Notes: generated from the sequence alone by a model not told the origin. A stretch of 64,000 nt of DNA from Pseudomonas sp. CCC3.1 (GCF_034347405.1 NZ_CP133778.1:2728001-2792000), one strand, 5' to 3'; shown: positions 16,082-26,077, counted from the stretch's first letter. Made by a program: numbers and translations.

Positions 16082-17740
16082 ATGTACGTATATGACGAGT
16101 ACGATCAGCGGATCATCGAGGACCGCGTAAAGCAGTTCCGAGATCAGACCCGACGCTATCTGGCAGGGGAGCTGAGCGAAGAAGAGTTCCGCCCTCTGCG
16201 CCTGCAAAATGGCCTTTATGTTCAACGTTTTGCCCCAATGCTGCGGGTCGCTGTGCCGTATGGCCAGTTGACGTCGCGTCAAGCGCGAATGATGGCAAAG
16301 ATTGCCCGCGACTATGACAAGGGTTATGCCCATATCAGTACCCGCCAGAACGTGCAGTTCAACTGGCCGGCACTGGAAGACATTCCGGACATTCTGGAAG
16401 AGCTGGCCACCGTGCAAATGCACGCCATCCAGACCAGCGGTAACTGCCTGCGTAACGTCACTACTGACCAGTTTGCCGGTGTTGCGGCTGACGAGTTGAT
16501 TGACTCGCGCCCATGGTGCGAGATCGTTCGTCAATGGACGACTTTCCACCCGGAATTCGCCTACCTGCCGCGCAAGTTCAAGATTGCGATCAATGGCTCG
16601 GCGTCTGACCGTGCAGCGATCGAAGTGCACGACATTGGCCTGGAACCAGTGTTCAACGAAGCCGGTGAGTTGGGCTTCCGCGTACTGGTCGGTGGCGGCC
16701 TGGGCCGTACTCCGGTGGTTGGCGCATTCATTAATGAGTTCCTGCCGTGGCCGGACTTGTTGAGTTACCTCGAAGCCATCCTGCGGGTTTATAACCGCTA
16801 TGGCCGTCGTGACAACAAGTACAAGGCCCGCATCAAGATCCTGGTAAAAGCCCTGACCCCTGAAGTGTTCGCTGAGCGTGTCGAATCCGAAATGGTTCAC
16901 CTGCGCGGCGGCTCCAATACCCTGACCGAAGCTGAAGTTCAGCGTATTGCCAAGCACTTCGTGGACCCGGACTACAAAGCCCTGCCAGACTTCGGCGCTG
17001 AACTGGCTGAACTCGACACGCAGCACCCAGGCTTTGCTCGCTGGCGGAGCCGCAATACCCTGGCGCATAAAAAGCCGGGCTATGTGGCCGTTACCCTGTC
17101 GCTCAAGCCGACTGGCGTAGCGCCGGGCGACGTGACCGACAAGCAGTGGGACGGCATCGCCGATATGGCCGACCGTTACAGCTTCGGCCAGTTGCGCACC
17201 TCTCACGAGCAAAACATCATCTTGGCCGATGTTGAAGAGAACCAACTGTTCGCCATGTGGGGCGAGTTGCGCGAGCAAGGTTTCGCCACGCCGAACATTG
17301 GTTTGCTGACCGACATGATCTGCTGCCCTGGCGGCGATTTCTGCTCGCTGGCCAACGCCAAGTCGATCCCGATTGCCGAGTCGATCCAGCGTCGCTTTGA
17401 AGACCTGGACTATCTGTTCGACATCGGCGAGCTGGATCTCAACATCTCCGGTTGCATGAACGCCTGTGGTCACCACCACGTCGGTCACATCGGGATCTTG
17501 GGCGTGGACAAAAAAGGCGCCGAGTTCTACCAGGTTTCCCTGGGCGGCAGCGCCAGCCGTGACGCCAGCCTGGGCAAGATCCTCGGCCCATCGTTCGCGC
17601 AAGAAGACATGCCGGATGTGATTGAAAAGCTGATCGACGTGTATGTTGAAAAACGCAACGAAGACGAGCGTTTCATCGACACGTATCAACGTATCGGCAT
17701 CGACCCTTTCAAGGAGCGCGTCTATGCAGCGAATCATTAA
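16082..17740 (+). CDS. cysI: CysI, sulfite reductase hemoprotein
   Basis: 552 residues, cytoplasmic siroheme/[4Fe-4S] enzyme that reduces sulfite to sulfide for cysteine synthesis. The cluster ligands are intact: Cys415-x5-Cys421 (CCPGGDFC) and Cys458-x3-Cys462 (SGCMNAC). The siroheme-proximal stretch HISTRQNVQFNW and TSGNCLRNVTTD are conserved. It is the compact single-subunit form usual in Pseudomonas. The next gene starts inside its 3' end. An antisense frame across the gene is only a coding shadow. Confidence 0.95.
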   Translation: MYVYDEYDQRIIEDRVKQFRDQTRRYLAGELSEEEFRPLRLQNGLYVQRFAPMLRVAVPYGQLTSRQARMMAKIARDYDKGYAHISTRQNVQFNWPALEDIPDILEELATVQMHAIQTSGNCLRNVTTDQFAGVAADELIDSRPWCEIVRQWTTFHPEFAYLPRKFKIAINGSASDRAAIEVHDIGLEPVFNEAGELGFRVLVGGGLGRTPVVGAFINEFLPWPDLLSYLEAILRVYNRYGRRDNKYKARIKILVKALTPEVFAERVESEMVHLRGGSNTLTEAEVQRIAKHFVDPDYKALPDFGAELAELDTQHPGFARWRSRNTLAHKKPGYVAVTLSLKPTGVAPGDVTDKQWDGIADMADRYSFGQLRTSHEQNIILADVEENQLFAMWGELREQGFATPNIGLLTDMICCPGGDFCSLANAKSIPIAESIQRRFEDLDYLFDIGELDLNISGCMNACGHHHVGHIGILGVDKKGAEFYQVSLGGSASRDASLGKILGPSFAQEDMPDVIEKLIDVYVEKRNEDERFIDTYQRIGIDPFKERVYAANH

Positions 17741-18218
17741 GAACAACGAAGTCATCGACGAAACCTGGCACTTGCTGCCCAAAGACGCGAGCTTCGATGG
17801 TATTTCCAACTGCGACGACCTGATCGTTCCGTTGGCTTTGTGGCGCGAGCATGCTCATGCACTCAAGGCCCGCGATGGCGGCTTGGGTGTGTGGCTGGAC
17901 AGCGATGAAGAAGCCGAAGAAATTGGCCAAGACGTGGCGAACTTCCAGGTGATTGCCTTGAACTTCCCCGCCTTCACCGATGGACGCAGCTACTCCAACG
18001 CCCGTCTGCTGCGTGACCGTTATGGTTTCAAGGGTGAATTGCGAGCGATTGGTGATGTATTGCGCGACCAGTTGTTCTATCTGCACCGCTGCGGGTTCGA
18101 CGCGTTTGCTATTCGCGCCGACAAAGATCCGTATGAAGCGCTGCAAGGCCTTAAAGACTTTTCGGTGACTTACCAGTCGTCGACGGATGAACCGATGCCG
18201 CTGTTCCGGCGTCGTTGA
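17724..18218 (+). CDS. DUF934 protein, CysI partner
   Basis: 164 residues from the ATG at 17724, preceded by AAGGAG and overlapping cysI by 17 bases. It holds the DUF934 core: FPAFTDGRSYSNARLLRDRY, then GELRAIGDVLRDQLFYLHRCGFDAF. The family is consistently encoded after cysI in proteobacteria and is often labelled an oxidoreductase or sulfite reductase-associated protein. Its exact role is unproven. The longer frame from 17643 lies inside cysI. Confidence 0.9.
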   Translation: MQRIIKNNEVIDETWHLLPKDASFDGISNCDDLIVPLALWREHAHALKARDGGLGVWLDSDEEAEEIGQDVANFQVIALNFPAFTDGRSYSNARLLRDRYGFKGELRAIGDVLRDQLFYLHRCGFDAFAIRADKDPYEALQGLKDFSVTYQSSTDEPMPLFRRR

Positions 18219-18224
18219 TCCGCA

Positions 18225-18258
18225 GAAAGGTTCTGGGTCATCTGATCCAGAACCTTTC
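18225..18258. terminator. bidirectional hairpin terminator
   Basis: GAAAGGTTCTGG (18225-18236) pairs perfectly with CCAGAACCTTTC (18247-18258) over a 10-base loop. It lies between the convergent ends of the DUF934 gene (stop 18218) and the NEL effector gene (stop 18267). The U-tract is weak on both sides. Confidence 0.65.
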
Positions 18259-18266
18259 AATCAGTT

Positions 18267-21200
18267 CTAAACGTGAGACTCAGGCGAAGCTAAAGGCCCC
18301 GACAATGGGTGTTCTTGCAGTTCTTGGGCGGTCAGTCTGGCAACCAGTGCCTTGCGGGCCAGATTCCGTTCCTCTTTAATCGCTTCCAGGCTTGCAAGAT
18401 AGTTGCCGCTGGATTCGCTTTCCCGTCCTGAAAACAGAACATCCAGACGCATCTGGTAGGGTTCATCTGACACCCTGAACGCCTCCGAATATTTTTTCTC
18501 CAAAAAAGCGATCCAGAAATCTCTCGTTTCTATTGAAGCGCTCAAAGCCGAAGCTGTTTCTTGGTTGATGACAAATTCACGTGCGACTTCTACCTCTCCC
18601 GGCGTTACTTGGGCGATTTGCGCAAAACGCATACTGGTTGGCCGCGCAGGCAAGTCCAGACGATTGGCCAGCTCGATGTGGTAGTACATTTGAACCTCCA
18701 GCGGATCGTGCCGGGCAAGCTGGCGACGCAAGGCTTCCGGGCTCAATAACGGCGCCAACCTCAGTGCCTCGGGTGTACCCAATCGATACGCGACCCCCTG
18801 CTGCTCTTCAGGACTCATCTCGACCAAAGGGCTGGGCGCATAGTCGGGGCTCACGGCATCAATCAGCGTCTGCAATTGCCCGATATGCGCTTGTTGCTCA
18901 GCAATAATTGCGGCATGACGGGTACTGACCACCTCAGTGACATGTTTGTCGAGCAACTCCAGTCGGTACAGCCCGCGCGACAGCTTCAAGAGTTCCTCTT
19001 CTGTCACGGGCTTGCGCAGTGCGGTGGAGACGTGCCCTTGCAACTCCAGGCTGGCGAACGTCATCGCGCTCCCATCCCGGCAGGTTCGCGGGTTGGCTGC
19101 AATGTCGAATGTAAGGCGCCGTAATTCGCTGTTTTCATGGATGGCAGTGAGCATGGCCCAGACACGCTCGGTCAGATCGTCCTGGGTTCGGAAAAACTGT
19201 TCAGACTCACTCATATCCTCAAGCACCCGGAAAAACGATCTTGATTGCCTCAGGCTCGATAAATCATTCCAGACACGCGTTTGCACCAGTGTCGGTTCGC
19301 GAGCCCAGTGCAATATGCCCCTGGCCGACCTCGCATGCATGTGCTGCACTTCAACCCCTAAATTGATGCCCTGTTCACGCCGATAAATATCAAGACGGCG
19401 AATCGAATCGGCATTCAACGGGTTGTCATGCAGGTTTGTTACGCGATTGATTGCCGCTCTTTCCGCCGTCAATATTTCGCTGGGTATATGAATAATTGCG
19501 TTATCGCGTAAATCAAGCGTGTGTAAGTGGGTAAGGGTTTCCACTCCTTCTGGCCACTCACTGATCTGGGTATGCCGCAGTCGCAAGTACTCCAGATCCG
19601 GCAGTTGTCTCACTGAAATTCGCCGCGCCAATGGATTACCCGTGAGGTTCAGCGACTTGAGCTTCCTCAAGCCTGACAACAGCTCTACAGCGCCAGACGT
19701 CAGCACCACTTGATTACCTTGCAGGTTCAAATCTGTGAGGTTTGATAAGGAGGCTAACGAGGCTGGCAATTCGGGCAAATGATTATTTTCGAGCGATAGC
19801 ACCCGTAAATTGGGAAACCGTTGCAGAAAATGAAAAGGCAGTTGACCACTCGGCGAGTCAGTCAGGCGCAGCGCGCTGATGTGACTGAAGTCAGCAGACA
19901 GCACAGGCAAGTTATCGACAGACCAGCTATTGAGATCCAATACGTAGCCTGTGTGGTCACCGATGTTGATACTCGGGGTTTGCCGTCTCCAGGCGAGTAT
20001 CAGTCGCTGGCTGATTGCGCGCTTCTCAGCGGCGGACAACAGCACCTGCGGCCCTGTTCGGGGCTGGCTCCAAACAGGGTTAGCCTCCCACTGCGCCAAG
20101 TCAGAGCGCAGTGTCTGCAATTGCGCCTTAAGGGCTACCAGTGCTCGGGTTGCCAAGGCCGGGCTGAGCCGCAAGTGGTACAGAAACTGCCCCGCCTGAA
20201 CCTCAGTCATCAAGGGGTAAAGCTCTAGCACAAGGTTTTTGAGTAACAGTGATTTGTTTTCATCGCGCAAATGCCCCGAACGTCCGCCCAAGGTGTAACC
20301 AATACGACCATCAGCCAGACGCATGGGTGATTTCAACCAGGGCTTGATCGTCTGCAACCCGAGCTTTTGAGCGCTGTTGGTGCGCTCGTGTGCGGCCAGG
20401 CTGGCAACTTTGAGAGCAAGCGCCTGCTCGGCGTTAGCCTCAGGCAGGCCCATGGCTGTCCGCGCTGACGGCGTAAGCGCTTTCACCACGCATTTCAAGA
20501 GTTGGGGGCTGCTGTATAGGTCTTCAGAGACCGTGCTGAAAAATTCGTAGTTGTCGGCGTTTTTGAATATTTCCATCCTGTTTGTGGCGGATGCATTACC
20601 CAATCGTTGCAAATCCTGGCCAGTGGTTTTGTCACGCAAGACAAGACTCAAGTTCTCTGGCCAGCCAGGCAGACGAGACACGGTTTCCCATGCCAGTGTT
20701 TGAGTATCCGCATTACTTAAACCTTCAAAATAAAGCCCTTCCAGCGCGCGATTCAAACGTACGGTCTGAACAAAGCTTCGCGCCTCTTCCAAAACATGCA
20801 GCGGCAGGCGATCGGTTGTTTTAAAAGCGAGTAATTCATTGGGGGTCAAATGACTCATCAATTCCGTCATGACAGTCACCGGCAATCCGGAAAACTGACT
20901 GTTGAGCGTGTTCAGTTCGGGGGGGACTGGCTCGCTGGCGTTGTACAAGCGGGTCACCAGCGATTGTTTGACCGATTCGGCATGGTCCCCAAGTTTGCGT
21001 GCCAGACGTTGAATCTGTTGGTCGGCCGCCACTAAATCCTCTCCGAGCAATACCGCTCTTTGACCTGAAGAGAGGCATTCCAGTGTGGTCTTGAGCAAAT
21101 CCCCGTTCTCGATCTGCACCTCGGTAATCTGCATCCGTGGATGTATGGGAGCAAGGTCGCGGCCATATTCTTTAACTACTCCTCCTTTTACATCCAAAAC

Positions 21201-23378
21201 ACGCAACACTTGATTGGCTGGCCACCCTGGCAACTCCGTCAAAAGCGCCAGTTGCAAGTCTGCGTTATCAGCCACGTTATTCATGCCTTGCTTCATCTGC
21301 AGAGTAAAACGCTCGACCCGCTCGCACAGGTTTGCACGCTTTATGCTGTCCGCAAGTGCCGGAGGCCGCGGTAAGTTATCCATGAACAATGCGCGCAACC
21401 CATCATCCGTCGTGTTTGACACCTGCAAGACAGCGTCCATGGCGTTGCCGGAGAGGAACTCGGCATCAGGCCCCAAACGCCGGAACAATTGCTCGCGGCG
21501 CCACAGTTGAGGCTTTTCAAGTTCGTGGGTCCAGGCGCCGTGGCTGTTATGTTGCAACTTTGGGGTATAGGCCAGCGGGTCAGTAGGATGCTGGATATAG
21601 CCCTGCCCACTGACAGGATCGGTCTTGATGCTAAAAATCTTGCCCTCCAGCTTGATGAATGACCGCTCTCTGAAGGTATACACCCCTTGAGCATCGGGCT
21701 TGAGGCTGGCAAGTGATGCGTTGATTTCATAGGGCCTCAAGTCCGGCACCCATAAGCGCTTTTGCCCTTGCACGGTAGTCACTGGCATCAACTCATCCAC
21801 AACCGGTGAAGGCCTCAACGCTTTGGCCGCACCTGCCGTCCCCGCGATCAAGGTCAGGTTCTGGGCGATATCAAACATGTATTCAAGTGCCTGAACGCGA
21901 TCACCCCGCCGCCATGCTTTTATGCCCTCGTACACTTCGCTTCCCAGTTGGACCACACTGACCGCCAATAACACGTCCCCCAGTATGGGTACAAAACCCA
22001 GAGCGATACCGAACAAACTGACACCCCAATTTAAATAGGACGCCAAACGCGTCACACGGCTTTTAGTGTCTTCATCGCCCGTGGGAACAATTAATACCCG
22101 TGCATCATCTTTTATCTGCTCAAGTGTCAACCGCCAGGCGACTTCAAACAGTGGCTGTGACTGAGGAATGTGTTGGGTTTCTAAAAACAACGCTGGTTCA
22201 TTGATAATCGGCGGACGTCGAATCAACAGTGAATCCAGCGTTACGTTTTTAGTGTCAATTCTGCGCATGAATTCGGCACGATGGCGCAAAGGCAGAAGCG
22301 TTGCAAAATAACGAGAGAATTCGGGTTCCTTCAGCCACTCTCGTAACTGTTCCTTGAAGGCATTGAACGTTTGAAACAAGTGAAATGACTGGTCAGGTGC
22401 CTGAGGCAAATACAGCAGGCAGCGTTGTGTCTGTCCGACGGTTTTTTGATCCGGCCACATCAGAACAATGCCGGGTACTTCAAAGCCCATTATTTTTAAA
22501 GTGCTATGCCTGGGGGGCGCTTGCGCAGCGGAAGCTTTCGAAAGAGACAGTAAGTCAACCATAAACATATAGTGCGTCGGACTTATATGCCCCTTCATAT
22601 ACGTAAGGTGCAACGCCGACGAAAACGCATGCTGCATATTCAGACTGAAGAGTGTGTTCAGTTTATAGCGTGTAGACCTGGGATCATCCGTTGGCCATGG
22701 GTCATCCGGGGGATCAAATATCTGACTCAGGTGTGTCTGGTACTGTTGTCCCAAATCCAGGTTGCGGCAAATCGCGGCAAAAGCTTCTGGCTTAAAGGCT
22801 GCCGACACGCGTGCAGAGCTGCCCTCCACTTGATAAATCTGCGTGCCGGGAGCAAAGCCATCTGCTTTAGTCAGATCAGCCTCAAAGTTTTGCATGGCGG
22901 CCTGAAGCAGGCTTTGATGAGTAATGCTCGATACAATATTGATTTCCAGACTTTGGGGTACCAATAAGTCGGGAAGCAAAAGTTGGATCAGGGTGTCAGC
23001 CAATTTGAACTGTTGCTGGCTCAAAAAGATCAGCAGATTATTTAACAAGTGGACTTCTTTAATGCCGTGAGTACGAGGGTTTATATCCCACCACCCTTGT
23101 GCAGCCAATGCGGCTTTCAGCAAGGGCTCAGCAAACTGCTCCACTGACTTTACTTGCGCCAGCACTTGCGCGACAGCCTGCTGCGTCACGTGTCCCTGTC
23201 TGATACTTTCACGCAGTGCTTCACGAACAAACGAAGGTGCCTCTTTAAACCATGAGGGCAATAATTCTGGAATCAGCAATTCATGCTGATTGACTACTAC
23301 GGTATTGGCCAGTTCTTCAGCTTCCTCTATGGAAGATGTACTTGCGCCCGTTGCGGGCGACCCTGCTGGAGAGTTCAT
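18267..23378 (-). CDS. LRR protein with C-terminal NEL-type E3 ubiquitin ligase domain (effector-like)
   Basis: 1703 residues. The N-terminal half resembles the large DUF6543/dermonecrotic-toxin-like region of Pseudomonas proteins, with a hydrophobic hairpin near 450-480 (LFGIALGFVPILGDVLLAVS). A leucine-rich repeat block spans about 1145-1320 (LRVLSLENNHLPELP, LTDLNLQGNQ, LKSLNLTGNP, LHTLDLRDN). The C-terminus matches the NEL fold of IpaH/SspH effectors: catalytic Cys1433 in TCRDGSAMTF (IpaH has CEDRV), then LYRLELLDKHVTEVV, IELANRLDLP and a FWIAFLEKKY segment. NEL enzymes ubiquitinate host proteins. AAGG lies 7 bases before the ATG. The gene and its upstream region look richer in AT than the neighbours. 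No secretion system or chaperone is nearby. Confidence 0.82.
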   Translation of the reverse strand: MNSPAGSPATGASTSSIEEAEELANTVVVNQHELLIPELLPSWFKEAPSFVREALRESIRQGHVTQQAVAQVLAQVKSVEQFAEPLLKAALAAQGWWDINPRTHGIKEVHLLNNLLIFLSQQQFKLADTLIQLLLPDLLVPQSLEINIVSSITHQSLLQAAMQNFEADLTKADGFAPGTQIYQVEGSSARVSAAFKPEAFAAICRNLDLGQQYQTHLSQIFDPPDDPWPTDDPRSTRYKLNTLFSLNMQHAFSSALHLTYMKGHISPTHYMFMVDLLSLSKASAAQAPPRHSTLKIMGFEVPGIVLMWPDQKTVGQTQRCLLYLPQAPDQSFHLFQTFNAFKEQLREWLKEPEFSRYFATLLPLRHRAEFMRRIDTKNVTLDSLLIRRPPIINEPALFLETQHIPQSQPLFEVAWRLTLEQIKDDARVLIVPTGDEDTKSRVTRLASYLNWGVSLFGIALGFVPILGDVLLAVSVVQLGSEVYEGIKAWRRGDRVQALEYMFDIAQNLTLIAGTAGAAKALRPSPVVDELMPVTTVQGQKRLWVPDLRPYEINASLASLKPDAQGVYTFRERSFIKLEGKIFSIKTDPVSGQGYIQHPTDPLAYTPKLQHNSHGAWTHELEKPQLWRREQLFRRLGPDAEFLSGNAMDAVLQVSNTTDDGLRALFMDNLPRPPALADSIKRANLCERVERFTLQMKQGMNNVADNADLQLALLTELPGWPANQVLRVLDVKGGVVKEYGRDLAPIHPRMQITEVQIENGDLLKTTLECLSSGQRAVLLGEDLVAADQQIQRLARKLGDHAESVKQSLVTRLYNASEPVPPELNTLNSQFSGLPVTVMTELMSHLTPNELLAFKTTDRLPLHVLEEARSFVQTVRLNRALEGLYFEGLSNADTQTLAWETVSRLPGWPENLSLVLRDKTTGQDLQRLGNASATNRMEIFKNADNYEFFSTVSEDLYSSPQLLKCVVKALTPSARTAMGLPEANAEQALALKVASLAAHERTNSAQKLGLQTIKPWLKSPMRLADGRIGYTLGGRSGHLRDENKSLLLKNLVLELYPLMTEVQAGQFLYHLRLSPALATRALVALKAQLQTLRSDLAQWEANPVWSQPRTGPQVLLSAAEKRAISQRLILAWRRQTPSINIGDHTGYVLDLNSWSVDNLPVLSADFSHISALRLTDSPSGQLPFHFLQRFPNLRVLSLENNHLPELPASLASLSNLTDLNLQGNQVVLTSGAVELLSGLRKLKSLNLTGNPLARRISVRQLPDLEYLRLRHTQISEWPEGVETLTHLHTLDLRDNAIIHIPSEILTAERAAINRVTNLHDNPLNADSIRRLDIYRREQGINLGVEVQHMHARSARGILHWAREPTLVQTRVWNDLSSLRQSRSFFRVLEDMSESEQFFRTQDDLTERVWAMLTAIHENSELRRLTFDIAANPRTCRDGSAMTFASLELQGHVSTALRKPVTEEELLKLSRGLYRLELLDKHVTEVVSTRHAAIIAEQQAHIGQLQTLIDAVSPDYAPSPLVEMSPEEQQGVAYRLGTPEALRLAPLLSPEALRRQLARHDPLEVQMYYHIELANRLDLPARPTSMRFAQIAQVTPGEVEVAREFVINQETASALSASIETRDFWIAFLEKKYSEAFRVSDEPYQMRLDVLFSGRESESSGNYLASLEAIKEERNLARKALVARLTAQELQEHPLSGPLASPESHV

Positions 23379-23542
23379 ATATCAACCTTGAATTAATCGT
23401 CGAAGCCTTAGCTTATACGTATAACTCAGATTGATTCAGTCAATTAACCGATGATAAAACCTACTCAAACAACAGATATAGGCCATTAAAAAACAAACAA
23501 ATACCGCACTAAGAACAGATCGATAAAACATCAACTTGAAGG

Positions 23543-23574
23543 CCTCTGGCGAACGACAGCTATCGCGCCAGAGG
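23543..23574 (-). terminator. terminator-like hairpin after sohB
   Basis: CCTCTGGCG (23543-23551) pairs with CGCCAGAGG (23566-23574), 10 bases past the sohB stop in the minus direction, followed by a loose T-rich run. The 205 bp between the NEL gene start and sohB otherwise hold an AT-rich stretch that probably contains the NEL promoter. Confidence 0.55.
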
Positions 23575-23583
23575 CTGGGTTCA

Positions 23584-24603
23584 TCAGAAAATGCGCTGTG
23601 TCAGACGACGCCATACCGAATCAACCACGTGCTCAGCCGACACGCTCGCTGCCAGCCCTACACGCTCTTGCAGACTTTTACGCTGCGCATAGTGCAAGTG
23701 ATAAAGATGAGTGTCTTTCGCACGCTCAGACAGGTATTCATCGCTGGTTTTCAGCTCATCAACCAATTGTTTTTCAACCGCCGCCACGCCCAACCAGACT
23801 TCCCCGGTGGCGACATCATCAATCGCCAGTTGCGGCCGGTATTGCGCTACAAAGTTCTTGAACAATTGATGGGTGATGTCCAGATCCTGCTGAAACTTCT
23901 CACGGCCTTTTTCAGTGTTTTCGCCAAACACGGTCAGCGTGCGCTTGTATTCACCGGCGGTCAGTACTTCGTAATCGATATCGTGTTTTTTGAGCAAGCG
24001 GTTGACGTTGGGCAACTGTGCCACCACCCCGATCGAGCCCAAAATGGCGAAGGGTGAGCTGATAATTTTCTGCCCGATGCACGCCATCATGTAGCCGCCG
24101 CTAGCAGCCACTTTGTCGATGCAAATGGTCAGCGGAATGCCGGCCTGACGGATGCGCGCCAATTGCGATGAAGCCAAGCCGTAACTGTGCACCATGCCCC
24201 CGCCACTCTCTAGCCGTAACACCACTTCGTCAGCCGGGGTGGCCAGCGTCAGCAACGCGGTAATTTCGTGGCGCAAGCTTTCGGTAGCCGAGGCCTTGAT
24301 ATCACCGTCAAAATCCAGCACAAACACCCGAGGTTTTTCTTCAGGTTGTTTTTTCAGCTTTTTATCCGTCTTGGCCTGCTGCTTGCGCAACGACTTGAGC
24401 TGATCTTTGGACAGCAATGATTGCTCAAGCTTGTCACGCAGACCTTTATAGAAATCGTTCATCTTGCTGACTTGCAACTGCCCGGCAGAGCGACGACGCC
24501 CTTTACCGCGCAACGCAGCGAGCGCTACCAGAACCACCAGAATGGCGACCACCAAGGTCACGGTTTTAGCCAAAAAACTGGCGTACTCGGCAAGAAATTC
24601 CAC
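23584..24603 (-). CDS. sohB: SohB, membrane-anchored S49 family protease
   Basis: 339 residues. An N-terminal membrane segment (about 12-32) is followed by a charged linker and an S49/SppA-type protease domain. The catalytic dyad is visible: Ser168 in KVAASGGYMMA and Lys220 in GEYKRTLTVFG. SPFAILGSIGVV and the GEVWLGVAAVE region are also typical. SohB is a periplasm-facing serine protease of the inner membrane with poorly defined substrates. Transcribed alone, divergent from the phosphatase gene. Confidence 0.95.
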   Translation of the reverse strand: MEFLAEYASFLAKTVTLVVAILVVLVALAALRGKGRRRSAGQLQVSKMNDFYKGLRDKLEQSLLSKDQLKSLRKQQAKTDKKLKKQPEEKPRVFVLDFDGDIKASATESLRHEITALLTLATPADEVVLRLESGGGMVHSYGLASSQLARIRQAGIPLTICIDKVAASGGYMMACIGQKIISSPFAILGSIGVVAQLPNVNRLLKKHDIDYEVLTAGEYKRTLTVFGENTEKGREKFQQDLDITHQLFKNFVAQYRPQLAIDDVATGEVWLGVAAVEKQLVDELKTSDEYLSERAKDTHLYHLHYAQRKSLQERVGLAASVSAEHVVDSVWRRLTQRIF

Positions 24604-24807
24604 AGCCTCTCCTTACAAACGCATGCAGCCCTCGGGACAGGACCGCGTATTGCTGCCCAGCATACCGGCGTGATTGAGGGGCTGCCAGCCGTGAAACACC
24701 TTGTTGACGGTGCTTGCAGACAATTCAAACAAGCGTATGTTTTTTTATTGACAGGCTCCCGGCATCCTCCTAACCTCGCCAGACTTTCAACGTGCCGGGA
24801 AGCGGAC

Positions 24808-25518
24808 GTGGGCTTCATTTACTTGATTCGACATGGACAAGCCTCATTCGGTGCAGACGACTACGACGTTCTGTCGCCTCTGGGTGTGCGTCAGGCGCAA
24901 ATCACGGGTCAGCATCTGGTTGACCTGGGCGTGCGCTTCGATCGCTGTCTGTCGGGTGATTTACGCCGTCAGCAAGACACCGCTCAGCATGCCCTCGCCC
25001 AATTCAGTGCCGCGGGTTTAAGCGCGCCAGCACTGGAAATTGACCCGGCCTTCAATGAGTTCGATGCCTTCGGCGTTCTGGAGGCTTTGCTGCCAGGCAT
25101 CCTGGCGCAAGAGCCGCACGCCCTGCACACGCTGAAAAATGCCGCTGAACAGCCTGAAGAATTTCAGCGCATCTTTGATCTGATTGTTGCGCGCTGGCTC
25201 AGCGGCACTTACGACACCCCACAGATCGAAAGCTGGCTGGCCTTTGTCGAGCGTGTGCAAGGTGGCCTGAACCGTGTCCTCGACCTGGCCAGGCATCAAC
25301 AGAACATTGCCGTGTTCACTTCCGGCGGCAGCATCACTGCCCTGCTCCACCTGCTGACCCAAATTCCTGCCAGCGAAGCCTTCAAGCTGACCTGGCAAAT
25401 TGTTAATACCTCGCTCAGCCAACTCAAATTTCGTGGCCGCGAGGTCACCCTGGCTTCCTTTAACAGTCATGTGCATTTACAACTGTTAAAGACGCCGTCG
25501 CTGATCACTTACCGATGA
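24808..25518 (+). CDS. histidine phosphatase family protein (phosphoglycerate mutase-like)
   Basis: 236 residues from a GTG start at 24808 with GGGA 7 bases upstream. The N-terminus carries the family's LIRHGQASFG catalytic signature (phosphohistidine in RHG). LSGDLRRQQDTA is the usual second Arg region and FTSGGSITALLHLL sits where the family's late catalytic His region lies (here GGS rather than GHG). Substrate unknown. The frame extends upstream to 24421 but that part overlaps sohB and lacks the family pattern. Confidence 0.85.
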   Translation: MGFIYLIRHGQASFGADDYDVLSPLGVRQAQITGQHLVDLGVRFDRCLSGDLRRQQDTAQHALAQFSAAGLSAPALEIDPAFNEFDAFGVLEALLPGILAQEPHALHTLKNAAEQPEEFQRIFDLIVARWLSGTYDTPQIESWLAFVERVQGGLNRVLDLARHQQNIAVFTSGGSITALLHLLTQIPASEAFKLTWQIVNTSLSQLKFRGREVTLASFNSHVHLQLLKTPSLITYR

Positions 25519-25573
25519 GCGCTGGCAACCGTGACCTGCGGGTCGCCGTAACCCACCCTGAAAGGATCGAACC

Positions 25574-25888
25574 ATGACTTCTGTAGCTGATGCTGTTCAA
25601 GCAATGAAAGCCAAATTCAACCCGGCCGCTGCTGCCGGCCTGGACCTGGTATTCGGTTTTCGCATTGATGACACCAAGAATTTCTCTCTCGTTGTTAAAG
25701 ACAGTACCTGCGAACTGCTGGAAGGCGAGAACCCGGACGCTCAAGTGACCCTGGTGATGGACGGCGAAACCCTGGAAGGCATCGTCAGCGGCGAGACCGA
25801 TGGCATGCAAGCGTTCATGGGCGGCAAACTGCGCGCTGAAGGCGACATGATGCTGGCCATGAAGCTGAGCGAGCTGTTCCCTTCGTAA
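25574..25888 (+). CDS. SCP2 sterol-binding domain protein
   Basis: 104 residues comprising a single SCP2 domain: MKAKFNPAAAAGLDLVFGF, then a core (AQVTLVMDGETLEGIVSGET) and the C-terminal GKLRAEGDMMLAMKLSELF. Such small cytosolic proteins bind lipids or acyl-CoAs. It follows the phosphatase by 55 bp with an AAAGGA ribosome-binding site, and a strong terminator follows. It is a common Pseudomonas gene and need not belong to the catabolic island downstream. Confidence 0.9.
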   Translation: MTSVADAVQAMKAKFNPAAAAGLDLVFGFRIDDTKNFSLVVKDSTCELLEGENPDAQVTLVMDGETLEGIVSGETDGMQAFMGGKLRAEGDMMLAMKLSELFPS

Positions 25889-25910
25889 GCCACACGTAAC
25901 ACCCAAAAAA

Positions 25911-25939
25911 ACCGAAGCCATCGCGCTTCGGTTTTTTTT
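25911..25939 (+). terminator. intrinsic terminator after the SCP2 gene
   Basis: ACCGAAGC (25911-25918) pairs with GCTTCGGT (25925-25932), followed by eight Ts and preceded by an A-run, so it can act in both directions. Confidence 0.9.
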
Positions 25940-26077
25940 GCCTTGTGCTTCACTCACGGGCTATTAAAGCCACTGATTATTCACTAACACCCACACCTAT
26001 TAAGGCTGCACTTGCCTTGCCCGCGCATTAGATTAGCGAATGTTTTCAGGTCACGAAAATAAGCAGAAGAGATAAAC

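Noticed and set aside
15971..17809. 612-codon antisense ORF opposite cysI
   Set aside because: Mirror of a highly conserved gene with intact [4Fe-4S] motifs; composition is that of an antisense shadow in GC-rich DNA.
18267..23378. housekeeping LRR adhesin
   Set aside because: The C-terminal CRD cysteine and following helices match NEL ligases, and there is no signal peptide or cell-wall anchor.
24421..24807. N-terminal extension of the histidine phosphatase
   Set aside because: Overlaps sohB and its promoter; the family starts at the LIRHG motif shortly after the GTG at 24808.
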